Shown in pieces: positions 20,723-30,415 of a DNA stretch of 64,000 bases. The notes below the pieces were generated by a model, which saw only the letters and a list, made by a program, of their open reading frames with translations, ran no database searches and was not told the origin of the DNA. The first letter of the stretch is position 1; each line of letters begins with the position of its first letter. Both the position numbers and the translations under genes were made by a program. The DNA is from Jatrophihabitans sp. (GTDB lineage: Bacteria > Actinomycetota > Actinomycetes > Mycobacteriales > Jatrophihabitantaceae): the NCBI GenBank assembly GCA_025924515.1, contig JAICIE010000003.1, positions 1-64,000 of the forward strand, read 5' to 3'.

Positions 20723-22195
20723 ATGCGCGTTCTCTTCGTGCACCCCAGCGCGCTGATGTACTCCAGACTCTTCCTGCGGCTCGAGCCGCTCGGTCTCGAG
20801 CGGGTGGCCGCCGCAGCCCGGACGGCGGGGCATGAGGTGCGGATCGTCGACCTGCAGGTGTTCTCGCACGACGAGCTCTGGCGCCAGATCGCCGAGTTCC
20901 GACCCGAGGCCGTCGGGTTCGGGCTGAACTACCTGGCCAACGTGCCGGAGGCACTCGAACTGGCCCGCGACATCAAACGCCGCTTGCCCCCCTGCTTCGT
21001 CTTCGCGGGCGGCCACTCCGTGTCATTCATCGCCCGCCACGTGCTCGAGCAGGCCGACGGCGCGCTGGACGCGGTATTGCGCGGGGAGGGCGAGATCGGC
21101 GCACCGGCGCTGCTCGACGCCCTGCCCGATCACGGCTGGTCGGACGTGCCGGGGCTCGTCGGGCTGGAGGGCGACGGGCCGCCACCGGCGATGCTGGAGT
21201 CCATCGACGAACCGCGCCCGGCGCGCGACCTCACCCGCCGTCGCAACAAGTACTTCATCGGTGTCCTCGACCCCGCCGCGTCTGCGGAGTTCACCCGCGG
21301 CTGTCCGTGGGATTGCTCGTTCTGCTCGGCCTGGACCTTCTACGGCCGCCGTTACCGACGGATGTCCCCCTCGGCCGCGGCGGACGAGATCGCCGGTATC
21401 GCTGAGCCCGGTGTGTTCCTGGTCGACGACGTGGCGTTCATCCGTCCTGAACATGGGGACGCGATCGCAGCCGAACTGGAGCGGCGGCGGGTGCACAAGG
21501 AGTACTACCTCGAGACCCGCGCCGACGTCCTGCTCCGGCATCCGGAGGTGTTCGAGCGGTGGCGCCGACTCGGGCTGAACTACATGTTCCTCGGCATGGA
21601 GGCCCTCGACGAGGAGGGCCTCGACCTGTTCCGCAAGCGGGTCAGCCCGGATGAGAACATCCGCGCGCTCGAAACCGCGCGGCGGATGGGGCTGACCGTG
21701 GCGATCAACCTCATCGTCGACCCGCGGTGGGACGCGCGGCAGTTCGAACTGGTCCGGCAGTGGGCCCTGTCCGTGCCGGAGATCGTGCATCTGACCGTGA
21801 TGACGCCTTATCCGGGCACCGAGATCTGGCACACCGAGTCGCGCAAGCTGACGACCCGCGACTACCGGCTCTTCGACATCCAGCACGCAGTCCTACCGAC
21901 CCGGCTGCCCCTCGCCGAGTTCTACCGGGAGCTCGTGCGAACGCAGTCCGTGATCGCCCGCAAGCACCTGGGCGTCGCTGCGGTGGCGCAGACGCTGGGG
22001 ATTCTCACTCGCCAACTTCTGCGCGGCCAGACGAACTTCGCCCGGATGATCTGGAAGTTCGACAAGGTCTACAACGCCGAGCAGCAACTGCGCGATCACG
22101 CCGAGCCGGTGCACTTCGAGCTACCGCTCCCGCGGCACCACGAGATCAACCCGCGCGCCCGGGCCGAGCTCTACGTGCACCCGGCGCACGGCTGA
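20723..22195 (+). CDS. hpnR: B12-binding radical SAM protein, hopanoid C-3 methylase HpnR-like
   Basis: MRVLFVHPSALMYSRLFLRLEPLGLERVAAAARTAGHEVRIVDLQVFSH..., EFTRGCPWDCSFCSAWTFYGRRYR (CxxxCxxC), KYFIGVLDP. Confidence 0.82.
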   Translation: MRVLFVHPSALMYSRLFLRLEPLGLERVAAAARTAGHEVRIVDLQVFSHDELWRQIAEFRPEAVGFGLNYLANVPEALELARDIKRRLPPCFVFAGGHSVSFIARHVLEQADGALDAVLRGEGEIGAPALLDALPDHGWSDVPGLVGLEGDGPPPAMLESIDEPRPARDLTRRRNKYFIGVLDPAASAEFTRGCPWDCSFCSAWTFYGRRYRRMSPSAAADEIAGIAEPGVFLVDDVAFIRPEHGDAIAAELERRRVHKEYYLETRADVLLRHPEVFERWRRLGLNYMFLGMEALDEEGLDLFRKRVSPDENIRALETARRMGLTVAINLIVDPRWDARQFELVRQWALSVPEIVHLTVMTPYPGTEIWHTESRKLTTRDYRLFDIQHAVLPTRLPLAEFYRELVRTQSVIARKHLGVAAVAQTLGILTRQLLRGQTNFARMIWKFDKVYNAEQQLRDHAEPVHFELPLPRHHEINPRARAELYVHPAHG

Positions 22196-22242
22196 CGCCG
22201 GGAGTCGCCGGATCGGCGTGCGACCCGGTGGGTGCATCGGGA

Positions 22243-22803
22243 CTAGCTCTCCGGCGGCGCGACGCCCAGGCGTTGCAGGAGGTACAGGAAGGACGCGGCG
22301 AAATCGTTGTCGCCGCACTCGGCACGCAGCCTGTCCCAGTCGACCTGTTCACGAACGGCCCGGGCCGCCGGCAACAGCGCGGCGAAGTCGCAGTAGTGCT
22401 CGGTCATCGAGCGCAGTTTCGAGGAGAAGACGTCCGTCGCGGGCAGGACGGGCAGGCGGATGCCGAGAAGCTCTACGTTCTCCGCCCGGGCGAGCAGGTG
22501 CTCGTCGACCGGAACGCCGACGATCCGGTGCAGGACGTCGACGACGGCGTCGTCGAGGCAGGCCTTGAGCAGCCAGTCCTCCGGAGGGCGGTCGACCTCG
22601 AACCCGGCCTCGGCGAGCACCTTCGCCGCACGGTCGGCGTCGGACTCCAGGACCGCGTAATCCACGTCGTGGGTCGGCTCGGGTCCGCCGTGCGCCCACA
22701 AGGCGTAGCCGCCGGCGAGGGCGAACGGCAACTCGGAGCGCTTGAGCGCCGAGCCGGCCCGCCGCAACGCCTCGCGCAGCAGTTCGGAGGTCGGGTCGGA
22801 CAC
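22243..22803 (-). CDS. Nucleotidyltransferase-fold protein
   Basis: LPFALAGGYALWAHGGPEPTHDVDYAV (GG-Yal...T.DvD NTase motif). Confidence 0.8.
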   Translation of the reverse strand: MSDPTSELLREALRRAGSALKRSELPFALAGGYALWAHGGPEPTHDVDYAVLESDADRAAKVLAEAGFEVDRPPEDWLLKACLDDAVVDVLHRIVGVPVDEHLLARAENVELLGIRLPVLPATDVFSSKLRSMTEHYCDFAALLPAARAVREQVDWDRLRAECGDNDFAASFLYLLQRLGVAPPES

Positions 22804-22864
22804 GGCGGCTCCTCAAGATCGGGGGTCGTTAGCTGCATACCCCCCGCCGGGGAGGAACCCCGCG

Positions 22865-23626
22865 ATGCGGTTCGCGACCTGCAACATCCTGCACGGACGG
22901 TCCCTGGCCGACGGGGCCGTCGACCTGGACCGGTTCGCCGCGTGCGTGCGCAGCCTGAACGCCGACGTCCTCGCTCTGCAGGAGGTCGACCGCGACCAGC
23001 CCCGGTCGCACTCCGCCGACCTGACCGCAGTGGCGGCCGAGGCGCTGGGCGCCGGCGAGCACGTCTTCGTGGCGGCGATCTCGGGGACGCCCGGAGCGAC
23101 CTGGGTGGCGGCGACCGGGCGTGAGCAGCCGGGCAGCGCCGCGTACGGGATCGCGCTGCTGTCGCGTTACCCGGTGGACTCCTGGCAGTCGGTGCGGATG
23201 CCGACGATCCCGGTCCGCTTCCCTCTGTATCTGCGCGAGCCGCGCAAGTGGATCGTCTTCAACGAGGAGCCGCGGGCGGCCGCCATCGCCCGGGTGCGCA
23301 CCCCGGCGGGCCCGGTGACGGCCGTCAGCACCCATCTGTCGTTCGTGCCGGGCTGGAATGTGTACCAGCTCTCGCGGCTCGTCCGCGACCTGCGGGCGTT
23401 CCCGGACCCGGTGGTCCTGATGGGCGACCTGAACATGGCCGGTGGCCGGCCCGCGCAGGTCACGGGCTACCGGGCGCTCGCCGAGGCCCCGACCTTCCCG
23501 GTGCAGCGGCCGAGTCGGCAGCTCGATCACATCCTGCTGCGCGGCTCATTCGGCGGTGCGCACCGCGGCAGAGCGGTCCCCCTCGACGTCTCCGACCACA
23601 CCGCGTTGGTCGTCGACATCGACTGA
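22865..23626 (+). CDS. Endonuclease/exonuclease/phosphatase family protein
   Basis: MRFATCNILHGRS...VLALQEVDRDQPRS...GDLNM...SDHTALVVDID. Confidence 0.9.
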   Translation: MRFATCNILHGRSLADGAVDLDRFAACVRSLNADVLALQEVDRDQPRSHSADLTAVAAEALGAGEHVFVAAISGTPGATWVAATGREQPGSAAYGIALLSRYPVDSWQSVRMPTIPVRFPLYLREPRKWIVFNEEPRAAAIARVRTPAGPVTAVSTHLSFVPGWNVYQLSRLVRDLRAFPDPVVLMGDLNMAGGRPAQVTGYRALAEAPTFPVQRPSRQLDHILLRGSFGGAHRGRAVPLDVSDHTALVVDID

Positions 23627-23650
23627 GACCGGTCGTCGACATCTACTGAC
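23608..23650. repeat. 23-bp-period tandem duplication of the EEP gene 3' end including its stop codon
   Basis: ggtcgtcgacatcgactgagacc / ggtcgtcgacatctactgaca. Confidence 0.9.
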
Positions 23651-23671
23651 ACAGCGCCGGCATCGGAAGGG

Positions 23672-24829
23672 TCACCCATCCAGAACAAGCCTGCGTGCGA
23701 TGGGCACGCCCGGTCGGTAGGCCAGGTGCAGATAGCTCGGAGCGTCGAGGACGGCGAGATCCGCGCGCGACCCGGGCCGCAGCACACCGATGTCCGGCCG
23801 GCGCAGCGCACGGGCGCCGCCGGTAGTCGCCGCCGACACCGCTTCGGCGGGTGTCATGCCCATCTCGCGAACCGCGAGCGCGACCACGAACGGCATCGAC
23901 GAGCTGAAGCAGGTGCCCGGGTTGCAGTCGGTGGCCAGCGCGACCGTGGCCCCTGCGTCGAGCAGGCGGCGGGCGTCCGGGTACGGCGAGCGGGTCGAGA
24001 ACTCGACGCCGGGCAGCAGCGTCGCGACGGTATCCGAGCCGGCGAGGGCGTCGACGTCCGCGGGCGCGAGATAGGTGCAGTGATCAGCGCTCGCTGCGCC
24101 GACGTCGACGGCGAGGCGCACCCCGGGCCCGGCCGAGAGCTGGTTGGCGTGCACGCGGGGGAGCAGGCCGGCCGCCCGACCCGCAGCGAGCACCGCACGC
24201 GCTTCGTCCTGGTCGAAGGCGTGGCTGCTGGCGGGCTCGCAGAAGACGTCCACCCAGCGGGCGAGTGGCGCGCAGGCCGCCAGCATCCGCCCGGTGACCA
24301 GCCGCAGGTAGTCCTCCCGGGAACGTCCCGCCGGCACCACATGCGCGCCCAGGTAGGTGGTCTCCGACGTCACCTCGCCTGCCAGCCGCAGCAGCCGGGC
24401 CTCGTCCTCGACGTCGAGTCCGTAGCCGCTCTTGATCTCGACGGTGGTCGTGCCCTGCGCGGCCAGTTCGGCGACGCGCGCGGCCAGCAGGGCGCGCAGC
24501 TCGGCGTCCGTGGCGGCGCGCGTGGCGGCGACCGTGGCGGCGATTCCGCCGCCGTCGTACGGTTGCCCGCTCATCCGCGCCGCGAACTCCGCAGCGCGGT
24601 CCCCGGCGAAGACCAGGTGCGAGTGCGAGTCCACGAAACCGGGCAGCACCGCGCGTCCGGCAAGGTCGAGCGCCCGGTCGGCGGCCGGCGCGGCCGCGGC
24701 CGGACCCACCCACGCGATCCTGTCGCCCTCGGCGACGAGCGCCGCGGAGCCGACCAGTCCCAGCGGCGCGCCGCGGCCCGGATCGTTCGTGACCAGCTCG
24801 CCGATGCCCGTGACGAGGACCGCGCTCAC
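23672..24829 (-). CDS. hutI: Imidazolonepropionase
   Basis: [69 protein letters not shown] start overlaps upstream stop. Confidence 0.93.
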   Translation of the reverse strand: MSAVLVTGIGELVTNDPGRGAPLGLVGSAALVAEGDRIAWVGPAAAAPAADRALDLAGRAVLPGFVDSHSHLVFAGDRAAEFAARMSGQPYDGGGIAATVAATRAATDAELRALLAARVAELAAQGTTTVEIKSGYGLDVEDEARLLRLAGEVTSETTYLGAHVVPAGRSREDYLRLVTGRMLAACAPLARWVDVFCEPASSHAFDQDEARAVLAAGRAAGLLPRVHANQLSAGPGVRLAVDVGAASADHCTYLAPADVDALAGSDTVATLLPGVEFSTRSPYPDARRLLDAGATVALATDCNPGTCFSSSMPFVVALAVREMGMTPAEAVSAATTGGARALRRPDIGVLRPGSRADLAVLDAPSYLHLAYRPGVPIARRLVLDG

Positions 24830-26139
24830 TCGTCCTCCAGCGCGGCCACGGCGGCCTGGAGCAGCGCGCCGACGTCGCCGAGCCGGTGCCTGCCGCCGGA
24901 CACGACGATCTGCCCGTCGACGACGACCGTGTCGACGTCGGCGGCGCCCGCCGCGAACATGACCTGCGCCGGGTCGGCTCCGGCCGTACGGACCGTGTCC
25001 ATGCGTACCGCGACCAGGTCGGCACGGCACCCCGCGGCGATCTGGCCGGCATCGGGCCAGCCGAGGCTGGCGTGCGCGGTCATCGCGGCCAGCAACTCCG
25101 TCGGGGTGAAGCGGCCCCGCCGCCCCGACGCAAGGCGCTCGTGCGCCTCGACGCCGCGCGCCTCGGCGAACATATCGATCTGCGCATGCTGGTCGGTGCC
25201 GAGCGACAGGGACGCACCGGCGTCGACGAGAGCGCGCGCCGGACCGATCCCGTCGGCGAGATCCTGCTCGGTCGTCGGGCAGAAACACGCGGTCACCCGC
25301 GCGGCGCCGAGCAGCGCCACGTCCCGCTCGTCGAGATGGGTCGCGTGCACGACCGTGGTGGCCGGTCCGAGAAGTCCCTGCTCGGCCAGGAGCGCCGCCG
25401 GCGTGCGGCCGTAGTACCCCAGGGCGGCCTCGTTCTCCGCCGGCTGTTCGGACAGGTGCACGTGCAGCGGCGCATCGCCGGCGGCCCGGGCCACGACTGC
25501 CAGCGCATCGCGCGGAACCGCCCGCACCGAGTGCGCCGCTGATCCGATCCGGAACGCGGCGCTCGGCCGGAGCGCGGCCACCCGGGCGGCCCAGGCATCG
25601 GCGTCCGCGTCGGCGAAGCGGCGCTGCACCGGGTCGAGCGGGAGGTGCCCCGACGCGTCGAGCCCGCCGGCGAGGTAACAGGTGTCGAGCAGGGTCAGTC
25701 GGACTCCTGCCGCTTCGGCGGCCGCGCGCAGGGCCTCGGCCATGGCGTTGGGATCGGCGTAGGGACGCCCGTCCGGACCGTGGTGCAGGTAGTGGAACTC
25801 GCCGACCGAGGTGATGCCGGCCAGCGCCATCTCGGCGTAGACGGCGCGGGCCAGGGTCCGGTACGAGTCCGGGTCGAGCCGCCGCGCCACCGCGTACATC
25901 CGCTCCCGCCACGTCCAGAAGCCCCCGCCGTCGGCGTGGGTGCGGCCGCGCAGCGCGCGGTGGAAGGCGTGGCTGTGCGTGTCGGCGAATCCGGCGAGGA
26001 CGACGCCCGGCAGCCGAACCGCGCCGAGCGGCTCGCCGCCCGTCGTCACCGCCCGCACGGCGCCGTCCTCGACCTCGATGCGCACGTTGCAGGCGAGGCC
26101 GTCCGGCAGCAGCGCCGTCGCCGCGAAGTAGGCCGTCAT
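24826..26139 (-). CDS. hutF: Formimidoylglutamate deiminase
   Basis: [81 protein letters not shown] overlap with the M20 gene. Confidence 0.92.
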   Translation of the reverse strand: MTAYFAATALLPDGLACNVRIEVEDGAVRAVTTGGEPLGAVRLPGVVLAGFADTHSHAFHRALRGRTHADGGGFWTWRERMYAVARRLDPDSYRTLARAVYAEMALAGITSVGEFHYLHHGPDGRPYADPNAMAEALRAAAEAAGVRLTLLDTCYLAGGLDASGHLPLDPVQRRFADADADAWAARVAALRPSAAFRIGSAAHSVRAVPRDALAVVARAAGDAPLHVHLSEQPAENEAALGYYGRTPAALLAEQGLLGPATTVVHATHLDERDVALLGAARVTACFCPTTEQDLADGIGPARALVDAGASLSLGTDQHAQIDMFAEARGVEAHERLASGRRGRFTPTELLAAMTAHASLGWPDAGQIAAGCRADLVAVRMDTVRTAGADPAQVMFAAGAADVDTVVVDGQIVVSGGRHRLGDVGALLQAAVAALEDE

Positions 26140-27353
26140 CCGGCGAACTCGGCGACGACCGCGGCCAGCGCGGCGACCCCGGCCAGACAGTCGTCGCGCT
26201 CCGCATGCTCGGCCGGGGAGTGCGACACCCCGCTGGGGTTCCGGACGAAGATCATTCCTGCCGGGACGCCGGCAGCGGCCAGGATCCCGGCGTCGTGGCC
26301 CGCGCCCGTCGCCAGCAGTGGCGCGTCGCCGAGCAGGGCCGCCAACCGGCCCGCGAGGGCGCCGTCGAAGACAGTGCGCGGTGTCCAGGACTCCTCGGTG
26401 AGCGTTCCGCCGAGCGCTTCGACCTCGCCGGCGAGCTCGTCCACGACGGCCCGCACGCGGCTCTCCTCGACAGCGCGGGCGTCGAGCCACACGCTGACCG
26501 AGGACGGCACGGCGTTGACCCCGTTCGGCCGCACCACCAGGCGGCCGCAGGTTGCCAGCGCGGCGTGGCGCTGCGCCGCTGCTCGGGCCTGCAGGACGAC
26601 GGCGGCGGCGGCGACGACCGCGTCGCGGCGGTCGGCGAGCGCGGTGGTTCCCGCGTGATTCGCCTCGCCAGGAAGGTCCAGCCGCCAGCGGCCGTGCGGC
26701 CAGATCGACTCGCCGACCGCGACCGGCCGGCCGTCCGCTGCCAGCGCCCGCCCCTGCTCCACATGCAACTCGACGAAGGTGCCCACCCGCGCCAGCGCGG
26801 CCGGGTCGGCTGCCACGTCGGCGGGCCGGACGCCCGCGGAGCGCAGCGCGTCGGCGCGGCTGGTGCCGTCGGCGTCGCGCTGGGCGAGGGCGCGCTCGGG
26901 CGACAGCGCGCCGGTCAGCAGGCGGGATCCGGTGCAGGCAACGCCGAACCGGGCGCCCTCCTCGTCGGAGAAGCAGACCACGGCGACCGGTCGCCGCAGG
27001 GCGACGTCCCGGGCCCGCAGATCGTCGAGAGCCGCGAATGCCGAGACGACGCCCAGCGGACCGTCGAAGGCACCGCCGTCGGGCACCGAGTCCAGATGGG
27101 AGCCCAGCACCAGCCCGGGGCCGGCGGCGTCGGGATCGCCGGCCCAGGCCCACAGGTTGCCGGCGCGGTCGGGTGCGACCGGGAGGCCACGAGCCCCGGC
27201 TGCGGCGACGAACCAGTCCCGCAACTCGGCGTCGACCGCGGTCCAGGCGAAGCGGGCGTACCCCCCCGTCGCAGCGAGCCGGCCGATCGGAGCCAGCTCC
27301 GCCATGAGCGCGTCGAAGGACGCGGCCGCTGCCGCCGACGGGGGATGCGCCAC
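26136..27353 (-). CDS. M20 family amidohydrolase (allantoate amidohydrolase / N-carbamoyl amino acid hydrolase-like)
   Basis: [52 protein letters not shown]; start by in-frame GTG at 27353. Confidence 0.88.
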   Translation of the reverse strand: MAHPPSAAAAASFDALMAELAPIGRLAATGGYARFAWTAVDAELRDWFVAAAGARGLPVAPDRAGNLWAWAGDPDAAGPGLVLGSHLDSVPDGGAFDGPLGVVSAFAALDDLRARDVALRRPVAVVCFSDEEGARFGVACTGSRLLTGALSPERALAQRDADGTSRADALRSAGVRPADVAADPAALARVGTFVELHVEQGRALAADGRPVAVGESIWPHGRWRLDLPGEANHAGTTALADRRDAVVAAAAVVLQARAAAQRHAALATCGRLVVRPNGVNAVPSSVSVWLDARAVEESRVRAVVDELAGEVEALGGTLTEESWTPRTVFDGALAGRLAALLGDAPLLATGAGHDAGILAAAGVPAGMIFVRNPSGVSHSPAEHAERDDCLAGVAALAAVVAEFAG

Positions 27354-27480
27354 CCGACCATCCGACCGCACACCGGGGGCCGCCACCACCCCGCCCCGGC
27401 GCGGTACCGAATACGAGACGCACCGCCGACCGCGCCGCACCCGCCGAGGAATCGAAGCGCAGCCGCGCGGCGGACGGTTG

Positions 27481-27894
27481 CTACTTCTTGCGGGCCCTGG
27501 CGGTCTCGCGGCGGCTCGCCTTCTGCAGCGCGTCGACCAGCTCCTGCTTGGTCATCCTCGACCGCCCCGGGATGTCGAGTTCCTTGGCACGGGCGCGCAG
27601 ATGGCTGACGGAAGCGTTGGCGTCGACCCCGCCCGCGGTCTTCCCTCCGCGCCGGGCCGCGGCGCCGGTCCTGGCCGCCTGCTCGTCGGAGGGCCCTTTC
27701 TTGCCGTCCTCCTTCGGCTCCCAGTGGTCGCCCACCTTCTCGAAGGAGTGCTTCAACGACGAGAAGGCGGTGCGGTGGGCCCGCTCTCCCTCGCCGTACT
27801 GCTCGACGGCGGAGTCGTGCGTCTTTCCCCACGTCTCCTGCGCCTTCTCCGGCGACCGTTGCAAGGTCGAGGGCAGATCCTTCTTCGCCACCAT
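27481..27894 (-). CDS. ChaB-like / Rho termination factor N-terminal-like domain protein
   Basis: MVAKKDLPSTLQRSPEKAQETWGKTHDSAVEQYGEGERAHRTAFSSLKHSFEKVGDHW (ChaB) and LRARAKELDIPGRSRMTKQELVDALQ. Confidence 0.85.
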   Translation of the reverse strand: MVAKKDLPSTLQRSPEKAQETWGKTHDSAVEQYGEGERAHRTAFSSLKHSFEKVGDHWEPKEDGKKGPSDEQAARTGAAARRGGKTAGGVDANASVSHLRARAKELDIPGRSRMTKQELVDALQKASRRETARARKK

Positions 27895-27979
27895 CGGTGC
27901 GCACCTCCTCGTGCCCGACGCGTCCTGCCCGGTTATGCCCTGAGTGTTCCCAGACGGCGGCGCGGACAACGGGATCCGA

Positions 27980-28288
27980 TCACTGCGCGAGAGGCAACTC
28001 GGCGGCCAGTTCGTCGACGATCTGCGCCAACTGGAAGTCCAGCGCCGTGACGCCGCCAGCGCTGTGCGTCGAGAGCGAGACGTCGACCCACCGCCACCGC
28101 AGGGCGAGGTCCGGATGGTGGTCGAGCTCCTCGCACCGCGGTGCCAGGCGGTTCACGAAGTCGACCGCGGTCAGGAAGTCGGCGAACTCGATCGAGCGGG
28201 CGAGCGCTTCGGCGCTCCCCCGCCAGGCACCGTGGAGTCCGGCCAGGCGCTGGGCGATCTCGTCCTCGCCGAGGCGTTCGCGTGCCAT
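27980..28288 (-). CDS. 4a-hydroxytetrahydrobiopterin dehydratase (PCD/DCoH)
   Basis: FADFLTAVDFVNRLAPRCEELDHHPDLALRWRWVDVSLSTHSAGGVTALDFQLA. Confidence 0.93.
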   Translation of the reverse strand: MARERLGEDEIAQRLAGLHGAWRGSAEALARSIEFADFLTAVDFVNRLAPRCEELDHHPDLALRWRWVDVSLSTHSAGGVTALDFQLAQIVDELAAELPLAQ

Positions 28289-28363
28289 CCGTCCCGTCCT
28301 CTCTGCCCTCAATCCTGCGTGGGGCGACGATCAACGTAAGGCCGAGGTAATAGCCTCGGCCAG

Positions 28364-28993
28364 GTGACCGACCGTCTGGTGTGGATCGACTGTGAGATGA
28401 CCGGCCTCGATCTCGCTCGCGACGCGTTGATCGAGGTGGCCGTGCTCGTTACCGATCCGGATCTGACGGTGGTCGACGAGGGACTCGACCTCGTCATACA
28501 CACCGCCGACGAGGTGCTGGACACCATGGTCCCGTACGTGCGGGAGATGCACGAGCGCTCCGGGCTCACCGAGGCAGTGCGCGCGTCGACGCTGACGCTG
28601 GGCGAGGCCGAGAAGCAGCTGACGGACTACGTGCGCGGGCACGTCCCGGATCCGCGCAGCGCTCCGCTGTGCGGCAACTCGATCGCGACCGACCGTGGCT
28701 TCCTGCACCGCGACATGCCGTCGCTCGACGACCATCTGCACTACCGGATGGTCGACGTGTCGTCGGTCAAGGAACTGGCGAAGCGGTGGTACCCCCGGGT
28801 GTATCAGTCGCAGCCCGCCAAGGGTCTGGAGCACCGCGCGCTCGCCGACATCCGCGAGAGCGTTCGGGAGCTCGCCTACTACCGGCGGACGCTGTTCGTT
28901 CCGCCGCCGGGGCCCAGTCTCGAGGACGCGCGGGCCGCGGCCGCGGCGGTCACCGAGGAGATCGGTACGGATCTGAACGGTTCGGTAGACTGA
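28364..28993 (+). CDS. orn: Oligoribonuclease
   Basis: MTDRLVWIDCEMTGLDLARDALIEVAVLVTDPDL (DEDD exonuclease), AKGLEHRALADIRESVREL. Confidence 0.97.
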   Translation: MTDRLVWIDCEMTGLDLARDALIEVAVLVTDPDLTVVDEGLDLVIHTADEVLDTMVPYVREMHERSGLTEAVRASTLTLGEAEKQLTDYVRGHVPDPRSAPLCGNSIATDRGFLHRDMPSLDDHLHYRMVDVSSVKELAKRWYPRVYQSQPAKGLEHRALADIRESVRELAYYRRTLFVPPPGPSLEDARAAAAAVTEEIGTDLNGSVD

Positions 28994-29023
28994 CGCGGCT
29001 GCCCGGCAGTCCTGCGGGCACAT

Positions 29024-29097
29024 GGTGGGTGTAGCTCAGCTGGTAGAGCACTGGGTTGTGGTCCCAGGTGTCGCGGGTTCAAGTCCCGTCACTCACC
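29024..29097 (+). tRNA. tRNA-His (anticodon GTG)
   Basis: GGTGGGTGTAGCTCAGCTGGTAGAGCACTGGGTTGTGGTCCCAGGTGTCGCGGGTTCAAGTCCCGTCACTCACC with encoded G-1. Confidence 0.95.
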
Positions 29098-29167
29098 CGG
29101 GTCGGGGTGCCGCGTCCGCCGGTGATCAACCTCGCGGCGGCCCGGCTCGGTCACGGGGGTACCGCTG

Positions 29168-29869
29168 ATGACGGACACGGTGGCGTACACGCCGGCGCAG
29201 GCGGTGGCGCTCATGGCCGACCGGGTACGGCAGCTGGCCGACTCGCCGCCGGTCGACGAACTGCTGCAACGCGCGCTGGAGCTCGCGATCGAGACCGTGC
29301 CCGGCTGTGAGGAGGCCGGCATCTCACTCGTCCGCAAGAGCCAGATCGAGACGCCGGCGAGCGTCGGGTCGCTCGCGGCCAAGTGCGACCGGCTGCAGCA
29401 GGAGCTGGGCGACGGGCCCTGCATCGCGGCGCTCGCCGAGGCCGATCTCGTCCGGATCGACGAGATGCTCGGGGAGGAGCGCTGGCCCGACTTCGCCGCG
29501 CGGGCCGCCGCTCTCGGGGTGCACAGCCTGCTGGCCGTGCGGATGGCAACGCCGCGCGACCGGGAGTGCGCACTGAACCTCTATGCGACCACGCCCCGGG
29601 CCTTCGACCGCGACTCCGAGCTGCTGGCCACCGCCTACGCCACTCACGTGGGGATGTTGCTCGCCACGCAGGACAAGGAAGCCAACCTGCGGGCGGCGAT
29701 CCGCTCCCGGGAGTCCATCGGGCAGGCCATGGGCATCCTCATGGAGCGGCACCGGATCACCGCGAGCGAGGCGTTCGACCTCATCGTCCACGCCTCCCAG
29801 CACACCAACGTCAAGCTGCGCGAGATCGCGGAGGAATTGGTGCAAACCGGCGCGCTGCCGCGAGGCTGA
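29168..29869 (+). CDS. GAF-ANTAR domain RNA-binding antiterminator-type regulator
   Basis: ESIGQAMGILMERHRITASEAFDLIVHASQHTNVKLREIAEELVQTG (ANTAR); GAF-like N-terminus. Confidence 0.9.
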   Translation: MTDTVAYTPAQAVALMADRVRQLADSPPVDELLQRALELAIETVPGCEEAGISLVRKSQIETPASVGSLAAKCDRLQQELGDGPCIAALAEADLVRIDEMLGEERWPDFAARAAALGVHSLLAVRMATPRDRECALNLYATTPRAFDRDSELLATAYATHVGMLLATQDKEANLRAAIRSRESIGQAMGILMERHRITASEAFDLIVHASQHTNVKLREIAEELVQTGALPRG

Positions 29870-29883
29870 CCGGGCTCGCCCGC

Positions 29884-30276
29884 CTACCGGCCGGCCGGCA
29901 GCACCTGCTCGTCGGCGGCGGTCGGCACCAGCAGCAGGTCCTCGAGCAGACCGTCCGCCGCGAGCGCTGCGCGCACCACCGCAGCGACCCCGGTCAGGAT
30001 CAGCGTGCCGCGGCGCTCGAGAAAGGCCCGGTGCGCGCCGAGCAGGACGACGCCGGCGCTCGCGTCGATGGTGTGCACACCGCTGAGGTTCAGCCGCGCG
30101 AACCGGCGCCCGGCCCGCAGATGACCGTCGAGCACCTCACCCAGCAGCACGACGCAGCCAGCGCTCAGCTCCCCGATGACCCGCACCGATGCGCGCGTGG
30201 CATCGGCCGCCACCGTCCGGACGTCGAAATTCCCGGTGCCGGCCTGTTCGCTCTCGGCGACCGACCCGATCGACAT
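29884..30276 (-). CDS. STAS domain anti-sigma factor antagonist-like protein
   Basis: FARLNLSGVHTIDASAGVVLLGAHRAFLERRGTLILTG. Confidence 0.8.
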   Translation of the reverse strand: MSIGSVAESEQAGTGNFDVRTVAADATRASVRVIGELSAGCVVLLGEVLDGHLRAGRRFARLNLSGVHTIDASAGVVLLGAHRAFLERRGTLILTGVAAVVRAALAADGLLEDLLLVPTAADEQVLPAGR

Positions 30277-30415
30277 GGAGCTCCTGTCCGTCGATCGTGG
30301 ATCGGGCGAGATTGCGTCGTCCCCGAACGGCTGCGGCGAAGTCGAAGTCCGGAATTTCCGACCGCCATACGCCAATTTATCGACGAAACCGTGAGGTACA
30401 GGTGAGCGCGACCGT

